From contig NZ_JANADO010000001.1 of NCBI RefSeq assembly GCF_024199845.1, positions 3,658,001-3,722,000 on the forward strand: a stretch of 64,000 bases of DNA, in the 5' to 3' direction. Each line of letters begins with the position of its first letter. The stretch's first letter is position 1. Shown in pieces: positions 18,084 to 24,743 of this stretch. The position numbers and the translations under genes were made by a program. The notes beneath the pieces are model-generated. The model did no database searches. It was given only the letters and a program-made list of their open reading frames with translations, and was not told the DNA's origin. This stretch comes from Bradyrhizobium sp. CCGB12. GTDB taxonomy: Bacteria; Pseudomonadota; Alphaproteobacteria; Rhizobiales; Xanthobacteraceae.

Positions 18084-18294
18084 GCGCGACACTGGCAAGC
18101 GGAACGAGCTCGCAGCCCTCGCACAGTAGTTCTGCTTCAACATCTGGGCCCTCCTGCTCATGCTTGCAGAAGGCTGCCTGACCCTTCGCTGTTACCCCAC
18201 CATCACCAGGAAATACGGTTACAGCTGCAGCCAGCCAATATCGCGTCTACACTATCGTATGCAGGGTCACGACGCACGCATTGGCCGGTCACGC

Positions 18295-19068
18295 CTAGAA
18301 CGGCTCCACTGGTACTGCAAAGACGTAACCAACGCCGCGCTCGGTCTGGATGACGCGTGGCGCGCCGGGTTCGGTTTCCAACTTGCGTCGCAACCGCAGG
18401 ACTTGCACGTCGATGCTCCGGTCGAATATGTCTTCGTGCACGCGTGTTGCCTGCAGAAGATGCTCGCGTGTCAATGGACGCTGGGGCGCTTCGAGAAAGG
18501 CCAGTAGCAACGCATACTCACCCTTGCTCAATAAAACCGGCCTGCCATTCGGGTCAATGAGCGTGCGACCGCGACGTTCGAGGATCCAGCCGTTGAAGCG
18601 GTACCCGCCGCGTTCCGGATCACGGACGCGCGCGGTCCGTCCCATCTCCTGGCGCCGCAACACGGCGCGAACCCGCGCCAGAAGCTCTCTCAGGCTAAAG
18701 GGCTTGATGATGTAGTCGTCGGCACCAAGCTCAAGACCGACGATGCGATCGATTTCGTCCGGATGATGCCCGGTCGTAATGATGACGGGCACATCGGAAT
18801 GCGACCGGATTTCGCGCAGCAGATCCAGTCCATCGTCCTGACCGAGCCGAAGATCAAGAAGTATCAGGCTCGGCTGCGTCCCCTCGAGAAGCCGGTGCAG
18901 TTCTACTCGATCGGATGCAGACCTGGTCGACACATTGTGCTCTTCCAGATAAGTAATCACCATTTGACGCAAAGTGGAATCGTCATCGACAACGATGATG
19001 TGACCGACATCTGCCAACATACCCAGTCTCTCGAATTGAGGCGAACTGATCGCGAAGGCTTGCACCAT
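18295..19068 (-). CDS. OmpR/PhoB-family response regulator (copy 1)
   Basis: 257 residues. Receiver domain: acidic triad DDD at 28-30, phosphoacceptor Asp72 in ILLDLRLG, Thr98/Thr99 in IITTG and Lys122 in IIKPFS, so all catalytic positions are present. The C-terminal winged helix (~150-255) has the family marks LLSKGEYALLLAF and DVQVLRLRRKLE and ends in VIQTERGVGYVF. The start at 19068 is supported by copy 2 (22547-23320), which has the same length and puts the triad and Asp72 at the same positions. No histidine kinase gene is adjacent; the nearest is the hybrid kinase at 24744. Confidence 0.9.
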   Translation of the reverse strand: MVQAFAISSPQFERLGMLADVGHIIVVDDDSTLRQMVITYLEEHNVSTRSASDRVELHRLLEGTQPSLILLDLRLGQDDGLDLLREIRSHSDVPVIITTGHHPDEIDRIVGLELGADDYIIKPFSLRELLARVRAVLRRQEMGRTARVRDPERGGYRFNGWILERRGRTLIDPNGRPVLLSKGEYALLLAFLEAPQRPLTREHLLQATRVHEDIFDRSIDVQVLRLRRKLETEPGAPRVIQTERGVGYVFAVPVEPF

Positions 19069-19146
19069 CTTCCCCTGGCCACTTCGCCAAGGATGAAATC
19101 AGCTCCGATTGCAAAATTACTTTCACGCAAAATCGCGTGTTACCTG

Positions 19147-19166
19147 CCCACGAGCGTATTCGTGGG
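19147..19166. promoter_or_regulatory. Inverted repeat upstream of response regulator copy 1
   Basis: CCCACGA-N6-TCGTGGG is a perfect 7-bp inverted repeat 79-98 bp upstream of the response-regulator start. Just downstream of it (toward the gene) lies GGTAACACGCGATTTTGC, related to sequence before the 45-residue ORF at 24603. It is a candidate operator for autoregulation. Confidence 0.4.
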
Positions 19167-19479
19167 ACGAATGCACTTCGATCCACGTCGCTAGTTCACA
19201 ATCATAAGTTTCGGTTTGTAGATGAGCTAGGATATTTGTCAGGTCATATTCTGGGAACCTCTCCGGAAGGTGAAGAAGTGGGATCACCACGCTCGTCGCC
19301 GCAGAGCGCCGCCATCGCACCCCGCTCCTGCTTGGGCGCGCGTCGACGGCCACTAAGAACGCTTCCGACCGCGTGCATCATCTTCCTATCTCGCAGTTTC
19401 GGCGGCACGGATAAGTCCGCATGCAGAGACCTCGATCTAGAGGAGCGGGACTATCCGGTCTTGAAGATTCCCGCCGCCA

Positions 19480-19640
19480 GCGCTCACGGTCTAGCGAGCA
19501 GCCGCCTGATCGAACCCCGTGAACCCGACGGATCCGTCGCGACAAGTGGCTCAGGTCGGCAAAACCCGTGCGCGCGGAGATTTCCGCGAGGTTTTGACAA
19601 CCGCCGATCACCAATGACCGTTCGCGGCAATCTCAAGCGC
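19480..19640 (-). pseudogene. Remnant of an AraC-family DNA-binding domain
   Basis: A minus-strand frame reads LAEISARTGFADLSHLSRR followed by IRRVHGV, the classic second helix-turn-helix of AraC proteins (x-I-A-x-x-x-G-F-x-D-x-S-H-F-x-R-x-F-[RK]). It has a stop about 20 codons before it and no first HTH or ligand domain. The rest of the 19069-19896 gap holds only short unsupported frames plus the regulatory sites listed separately. This is a fragment of a lost regulator, distinct in sequence from the two intact AraC genes on either side. Confidence 0.55.
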
Positions 19641-19777
19641 TGAGCATCTGCGGCAGAATGACGACGTAGTTATGGAGCTGAGATTACGAACCTGTTTCAA
19701 GGCGGCGGGGCCCTACTACAACTGTAACATTTCGGCGCGGCGGCACTCCTGCGGCCAGCATCGCATCGAAGCCCGCT

Positions 19778-19825
19778 CGTTTCCGCCGTAACCAATTTTC
19801 CACGGCTCCGAAGCTTCGGCGTAAC
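19778..19825 (+). promoter_or_regulatory. Composite site shared with the histidine-kinase operon (site A)
   Basis: Order of blocks: CGTTTC (19778), CGTAACC (19787), TTTTCCACG (19796) and CGTAAC (19820), ending about 72 bp before the glycosyltransferase ATG. The same blocks in the same order and nearly the same spacing occur at 24516-24562 before the 45-residue ORF and kinase. The two CGTAAC copies are 33 bp apart here, about three helical turns. This suggests a common transcription factor. Confidence 0.5.
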
Positions 19826-19896
19826 GGACCTAGCGGCATTTCCTCTGCCCGGTCGACAATCGGCGTCCGCGACTTTCAACCAAGAGGATTCGTTAC

Positions 19897-21240
19897 ATGA
19901 AGCTGCTCTTCGCTTCGACACCCGCGACCAGTCAACTCAACGCGCTACTCGCCGTCACACGCATTCTACTAAGCGAGGGCCATGACATTGCCTTGCTGAC
20001 AGGGACCGCCTTTCGCGGCTGCATCAAGGCCAACGGCCTCACATTCTTCCCGCTTCCGCCCGAGGCCGATTTCAACTTGCGAGACATCCTCGGCGTTGTC
20101 CCGGATTTGAATGGCAATCCCGGCGGATCCGAATGGTTTTGTGTTGCTTCCGGGCGCCTCTTCGTCGACGCCATCGCGCCGCAGCATCTTGGATTGATTG
20201 AAGCGCTGAGGAAGTTTCCGGCCGATATCATCGTCGGCGACGACCTGTTTTTCGGAGTTCTGCCCATGTTACTTGGACCGTGTGCAAAGCGCCCTCCGAT
20301 CACGCTATGCGGCACCTCCATCCTCCATTGGCAACGCGAGGACGGTGCGCCGAATTTCCTGGGCCTGCCGCCAGCGACGACGGATGCACAGCTTGAGCAG
20401 TACGAGATTTTGGCTGCAGAGCGGGACTTGAAGGTCGATCAGCCTATCCTATGCAGCCTGAACAAAGTGCTGAAGGCATACCGTGTCGGACCGATTTCAA
20501 TGCCGCTATTCCATTCCGTTGTCGAGCTCGCCGATGCCTATATGCAGCTGTCGGTGCCGGGCTTCGAATTTCCACGGGAGTTACCACCAACGGTGCATTT
20601 CGTGGGCACGCCACCAATCATTCCGGATCAGATCCCTTTGCCGCCGTGGGCGCATGAGCTCGACGGCTCGCGCAAGGTTGTGCTGGTGACTCAGGGTACG
20701 GGGGCCAATCACAGCTTCGAGCTCCTGGTCGCGCCAACCCTAGCCGGGCTCGCCAACGAGCCAGATGTGCTGGTGGTTGCGACGGCTGGCGGCCGTCCGA
20801 CCGAGACTATCCCCGGGCCGATCCCGTCCAATGCACGAGTCGCCAGCTACTTACCGTTCGAATGGCTGCTGCCGCGCGTCGATGTATTCGTCACGAACGG
20901 AGGCTATGGCAGCGTCAACCAAGCCTTGAGTTTCGGCATCCCGCTGGTCACGGCGGGCTTGACCGAAGGCAAAGCCGACGTCAACGCGCGCGTGGCGTGG
21001 TCCGGCGTCGGCATTGATCTCGCGACCAACGCACCAAGCCCGGACGCGCTACGCAACGCAGTGCGGAGCGTGGTCGATCGTCCGGATTACAGCAAGCGCG
21101 CTTCGCAAATGGCAAGCGAGTTCGCGAGCATCAATACGAGATCAGAAATCCTCTGGATCATCAACCAGCTCGTTGCCGATCGGCAAGTATCGCGGCCAGT
21201 CGGCGCCAGCGCCAGTCGCGGCCGTCGCGTCAACCGTTGA
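19897..21240 (+). CDS. GT1-family glycosyltransferase (UGT/MurG fold)
   Basis: 447 residues, two Rossmann-like halves. The N-terminal acceptor half starts at once with MKLLFASTPATSQLNALLAV. The C-terminal donor half has VTQGTG and the nucleotide-sugar signature VTNGGYGSVNQALSFGIPLV, the equivalent of H-G-G-x-x-S/T in GT1 enzymes, but with Asn in place of the usual His (TNGGYG). It belongs to the family of glycosyltransferases acting on lipids, macrolides, flavonoids or rhamnolipid-type acceptors. Ribosome site AAGAGGA precedes the ATG. It stands alone between two AraC/OmpR-type regulator pairs. The acceptor is unknown; cytosolic or membrane-peripheral. Confidence 0.85.
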   Translation: MKLLFASTPATSQLNALLAVTRILLSEGHDIALLTGTAFRGCIKANGLTFFPLPPEADFNLRDILGVVPDLNGNPGGSEWFCVASGRLFVDAIAPQHLGLIEALRKFPADIIVGDDLFFGVLPMLLGPCAKRPPITLCGTSILHWQREDGAPNFLGLPPATTDAQLEQYEILAAERDLKVDQPILCSLNKVLKAYRVGPISMPLFHSVVELADAYMQLSVPGFEFPRELPPTVHFVGTPPIIPDQIPLPPWAHELDGSRKVVLVTQGTGANHSFELLVAPTLAGLANEPDVLVVATAGGRPTETIPGPIPSNARVASYLPFEWLLPRVDVFVTNGGYGSVNQALSFGIPLVTAGLTEGKADVNARVAWSGVGIDLATNAPSPDALRNAVRSVVDRPDYSKRASQMASEFASINTRSEILWIINQLVADRQVSRPVGASASRGRRVNR

Positions 21241-21270
21241 ACTGAGCGCGCCCCCAAAGGGCGTTAGCCT

Positions 21271-22254
21271 TCAGGCAATTTCGGCCCGTCTGCCAGCTTC
21301 GCGAGGCAATTCGTCGCCGGCAAGATGTCCGTCTGAAGCGACGGTCGGCGAGCACCCGAATCGACGGCGGAACGTACGGCAAAAATGGCCGTAGTCACGA
21401 AAGCCACAAGCGTGGGCAATCTCGGAGAGAGGCTGGTCAGATTTGATCAGCTTGCGTCGCCTCAGAAGACGCGCCGCCTGGTCCAGGCGAAGGGATTGAA
21501 TGAACCGGCCACAGGTAGTTCCGCGGGTCGTGAACAGCTTCTGGAGATAGCGCAAGGAAATGCCCGCTTCATTGGCTACATCAAGGTAGCTAATTCCAGG
21601 CTCCGAGAATCGCCCCTTGGCGATGCTACAGACACGCATAAACAGCTTGTCGGACGGAGAACGACTTGGCGAAACGTCTGACACTCGGAGTAATGCGCCA
21701 AAAAGATCATAAATCGCCAACTCCATGTATGGCTCACCCGCGCAGAACGGCTCATCGACTTCGCCAAGAGTGTCCGAAACGAGGCGGAAAAGGACGCGAC
21801 TTACGGGTGCCGCACTATGCCAGCACATGCCCCCGCGCGGCTCCATGCCCAGATGGGACTTCAGTGATCGCCGCGGCATATACATGGCAAGCCACCGGCT
21901 GCTATTGGTGATGAGGCTTGAGGACTGTGCCATGTCGACGAGTGCAAACTCACCTGCAGCAATCTCCATGACGCAATCGTTCTGGATCACGGTTGATCGA
22001 CCTGAGATCTGAAACACCGCTTTGTAGTAATCCCTCCCATCGACGCGTGTCTGCCGGTGCGTTCGCTCGGCCCTGCTAACACGGCGGCTTGCAAATGCCA
22101 CATCAACCGCGGAAACTCCCCACATATCCGAGCGACGCACAGAGCCTTCAAAAACATCGGATTCGAACGAGCTGTAACCGAGCGACTGGAGGCCGGTGAC
22201 CCAAGCCTCGTAGTTCGAGGTCGACTCAATGAGAAATTTGCGACTGGCAATCAT
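21271..22254 (-). CDS. AraC-family transcriptional regulator (copy 2)
   Basis: 327 residues, same architecture as copy 1 at 17121-18083: an AraC_binding_2-type sensor domain and a C-terminal double HTH (GISLRYLQKLF; EIAHACGFRDYGHFCRTF). The start at 22254 has a near-perfect GGAGGT site and aligns with the start of copy 1; an upstream in-frame start at 22320 lacks this. It converges with the glycosyltransferase gene 30 bp away and lies downstream of response-regulator copy 2 on the same strand, 292 bp apart. That duplicates the AraC + OmpR-type pairing seen on the other side. Confidence 0.88.
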   Translation of the reverse strand: MIASRKFLIESTSNYEAWVTGLQSLGYSSFESDVFEGSVRRSDMWGVSAVDVAFASRRVSRAERTHRQTRVDGRDYYKAVFQISGRSTVIQNDCVMEIAAGEFALVDMAQSSSLITNSSRWLAMYMPRRSLKSHLGMEPRGGMCWHSAAPVSRVLFRLVSDTLGEVDEPFCAGEPYMELAIYDLFGALLRVSDVSPSRSPSDKLFMRVCSIAKGRFSEPGISYLDVANEAGISLRYLQKLFTTRGTTCGRFIQSLRLDQAARLLRRRKLIKSDQPLSEIAHACGFRDYGHFCRTFRRRFGCSPTVASDGHLAGDELPREAGRRAEIA

Positions 22255-22546
22255 GCTACCTCCGGTCTTCGAGCCAACGAGCATGCGATGAAGGTCGAGC
22301 GGCTTCGAATATCGCAACATCCCCGGCTTATCGCCTAACGAAAGCGTGATGTTCGACCGTCTTCAACTTCTGAACATCTGTTGACACCGTACCCGCCCGC
22401 ACCACGTGCGCGCGGCATATTACGACCATCGCGATATCATCGCTGGATCATTCACGGCCTGGGCCGCCAAAAGGTCGCCCGGATCAGGGTAGATAGTTTG
22501 CGACCTGAGAGGCACCTGGACATTCCCAGATTCGACCTAAACTCTG

Positions 22547-23320
22547 CTAGAATGGATCGACTGTGGGAACGAAGACGTAGCCGACGCCACGTTCGGTTCT
22601 GATGATTTGAGGCGAACCCGGGTCCTGCTCCAATTTGCGCCGTAGACGCATCACCTGGACATCGATGCTTCGATCGAAAACGTCTTCAAGGACGCGGGTC
22701 GCCTGCAACAGACGTTCGCGCGAGAGCGGCCGCTGCGGTGTCTCGAGGAAGGCGAGGAGCAGAGCGTACTCGCCTTTGGTCAGCGGCACGGTATTGCCCT
22801 TGGGACCAGCAAGGTGCCGCGCGCGTCTATGAAGCTGCCATCCACCGAATCTGAATCCTCCCCGTTCGGGGTCGCGCGCGCGAGCCATTTTTCCCATTTT
22901 CCTGCGCCTGAGCACGGCGCGCACGCGGGCGAGAAGCTCCCTCATGCTGAATGGCTTGGCCAGGTGGTCATCGGCTCCCATTTCCAGCGCGATTACGCGA
23001 TCACTCTCGTCGCATTGATGATCGGCCGTCACGATAATCGGCAGGTCGGAGCGGGATCGTATCTCTCGCAAAGGCCGGAGGCGATCATCGCCTCCCAACG
23101 GCAGATCAAGGACGATCAGGCTTAGATTGCTTGCCTCGAAATCCTGGCGGCTCGTGCGCCAGTCTGGGACGGCACGGACCGGCATGTTGTGCGCCTCGAA
23201 GAAGCTGGCCAGTGACCGCCGAATATTGGGATCGCCCTCAATGAGGAGAAGATGACTGGTGGGGACGAGCATTTCCGCCGTGTCTGTTCTGATGAGTGCA
23301 GTTCCTTCGCGGACGCTCAT
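22547..23320 (-). CDS. OmpR/PhoB-family response regulator (copy 2), altered acidic triad
   Basis: 257 residues, collinear with copy 1. Receiver: Asp72 in IVLDLPLG and Lys122 in LAKPFS are kept, but the acidic cluster at 28-30 reads EGD instead of DDD, so one Mg2+ ligand is lost and phosphorylation may be weaker or absent. The DNA-binding half is better conserved (GEYALLLAFLETPQRPL, DVQVMRLRRKLE), suggesting it still binds the same type of site. I chose 23320 as start because it gives the same length and alignment as copy 1. A candidate Pho box lies about 180 bp upstream. Confidence 0.85.
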   Translation of the reverse strand: MSVREGTALIRTDTAEMLVPTSHLLLIEGDPNIRRSLASFFEAHNMPVRAVPDWRTSRQDFEASNLSLIVLDLPLGGDDRLRPLREIRSRSDLPIIVTADHQCDESDRVIALEMGADDHLAKPFSMRELLARVRAVLRRRKMGKMARARDPERGGFRFGGWQLHRRARHLAGPKGNTVPLTKGEYALLLAFLETPQRPLSRERLLQATRVLEDVFDRSIDVQVMRLRRKLEQDPGSPQIIRTERGVGYVFVPTVDPF

Positions 23321-23500
23321 GCTTGCTCTCTTACTTGTGGGCTGCGGGCTAACGGGCCAATTCGTGTACGAGCCATATAGATGTTGGCCCGAGCAGCCGA
23401 CAGCTCTGCTGCGTTTAGAAGTGCGCTCCAGAGCACTCACTAGGACGCGCAGCGACAAGGGCATTCCACGCGCACCTTCTGGAATCCCGGTTGGTTTGCA

Positions 23501-23529
23501 CATGACAGACTCATGACATTTTCATGTCA
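23501..23529 (-). promoter_or_regulatory. Candidate Pho box plus palindrome upstream of response regulator copy 2
   Basis: Read on the minus strand this is ATGTCAT-GAGT-CTGTCAT, an 11-bp-period direct repeat matching the PhoB consensus CTGTCAT-N4-CTGTCAT with one mismatch. It overlaps a perfect palindrome TGACAT-TTTC-ATGTCA (23514-23529), giving a third TGACAT half-site. The site points toward the response-regulator gene. The insertion sequence begins 37 bp away, at 23567. Confidence 0.5.
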
Positions 23530-23566
23530 AAGATCGGGGCCCGTGTCACGTCATCAACCGAACTAG

Positions 23567-24407
23567 GGTCTGGACTCAATTGAGCCACCAGAGCAAGGCG
23601 GCGGTCAGAAGGATTGCTGAGAGGAAGATATCTGCGCGCTTGTCATATCGGGTGGCGATGCGGCGGAAGTCCTTCAGGCGACAAAACATGCGCTCGATGA
23701 CGTTGCGGCCTTTGTAGGCGCGTTTGTCGTAGCGATGCGGGTGCTTACGGGTCGGATTTGGGGGGATGACCGCCTTGATCCGCCGCTGTGCGAGTTCCTC
23801 GCGCAAGCTTCTGGCGTCATAGGCTCGGTCGGCAATGACACTCTTCGGTCGATGCCCCAAAGTGAGCAGACGGCGGGCTCCGTCGAGGTCGTGGACGTTT
23901 CCAGCCGTGATCAACAAGGCATATGGACGCCCGATCTCATCGGTCAGCGCGTGGATTTTGGTCGTTTGCCCGCCACGCGAGCGGCCGATGGCATTGTTGA
24001 AGGCCCCCCTTTTGCGCCGGCTGCCGAGCGGTGGGCTTTGATGTAGGTGGAATCAACAGATGCCGCCCCGTACATGCCAGTCGACCCCGTCAGGGCATAG
24101 AAAATATCGGTCCAAATCCCCTGACGGCTCCAGCGATTGAAGCGATTGTAAACCGTCGTATACGGGCCGTAGACCTCCGGGCAGTCGCGCCAACGCGCCC
24201 CACATCGCAGCATATGGACGATCCCGCTGATCACCCGGCGATCATCCACCCGGTGCGCTCCGCGGCGGCCTCGCGGCAACAACGGCTCTATTCGCTGCCA
24301 CTCTGCATCGCTCAACCAATAGACTTGCTTTGCCATCCAAGCCTCCCTCCGTTGGAAAGCTTGAATCACAATCCCGCCTCAAGAGGAATCTCTATTGAGT
24401 ACAGACC
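23567..24407 (-). mobile_element. IS5-family insertion sequence, apparently intact
   Basis: 841-bp element. Its ends are an 18-bp imperfect inverted repeat starting GGTCTG: the two ends match at 16 of 18 positions, differing at positions 7 and 15. CTAG flanks both ends (23563-23566 and 24408-24411), a 4-bp target duplication typical of IS5-family elements. It carries one transposase in two overlapping frames. It sits between response-regulator copy 2 and the kinase operon and does not visibly break a gene. Confidence 0.85.
23576..24336 (-). CDS. IS5-family transposase, made by -1 frameshift
   Basis: DDE transposase in two frames. The first frame (from ATG 24336, with GGAGGGAGG upstream) has the DUF4096-type N-terminus (WLSDAEWQRIEPLLP) and the first catalytic Asp in ASVDST. 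The second frame supplies VIADRAYD with the next Asp and the ERMFCRLKDFRRIATRYDK signature with the catalytic Glu. The frames join by a -1 shift at an A4G6 run (24004-24013 on the plus strand as C6T4), a known programmed-frameshift arrangement in this IS group. No premature stop is seen, so the enzyme may be active. Confidence 0.85.
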
Positions 24408-24515
24408 CTAGTTCCAATCGCTTCCCTTCAGGGACCGGCGTGAGCGCGCCATCTGGCTTTTCAACGGCGAAACGTTGCCAGCATCGATTCAGAGATTTGC
24501 TGGATCCGCGGGGCC

Positions 24516-24562
24516 CGTTTCTCGCGTAACCGGGTTTTCCACGACTGAAACAGAGCCGTAAC
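24516..24562 (+). promoter_or_regulatory. Composite site shared with the glycosyltransferase promoter (site B)
   Basis: CGTTTC (24516), CGTAACC (24525), TTTTCCACG (24535) and CGTAAC (24557), the same order as site A at 19778-19825; CGTTTC-to-CGTAACC spacing is 9 nt in both. The CGTAAC copies are 32 bp apart. It ends about 40 bp before the ATG of the 45-residue ORF, a usual place for an activator or repressor site. Confidence 0.5.
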
Positions 24563-24602
24563 ACGGTGTCGCGATTTTGCAATGCATACCAAGGAGGCTC
24601 GC

Positions 24603-24740
24603 ATGAAGCGGGACAGGCGTAGCTGTGATGACGCAGAGCGGATGGGACAACGGATGCGTCAGCAACACCGTTGGGCCGTCGACCCAGACGGATGCGACAT
24701 TGTTTTCAACGAGCCCGGACGCCAGGATGGAGCACGGTGA
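24603..24740 (+). CDS. Small protein (45 aa) coupled to the histidine kinase
   Basis: I do not recognise this protein. It is 45 residues, highly charged (MKRDRRSCDDAERMG at the start), with two Cys and a WAVDPDGCDIVFNEPG stretch, and no membrane segment. It has one of the best ribosome sites in the window, AAGGAGG, 7 nt before its ATG, and ends 3 nt before the GTG start of the kinase, which has only a poor site of its own. Translation of the kinase is probably coupled to it. It may be a leader ORF or a small partner of the kinase. Confidence 0.6.
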   Translation: MKRDRRSCDDAERMGQRMRQQHRWAVDPDGCDIVFNEPGRQDGAR

Positions 24741-24743
24741 GAG

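Noticed and set aside
18191..18224. GTTACC and GGTTAC boxes resembling half of the composite CGTAACC site
   Set aside because: They lie between two convergent genes, the spacing is 27 instead of 32-33, and the other blocks are missing.
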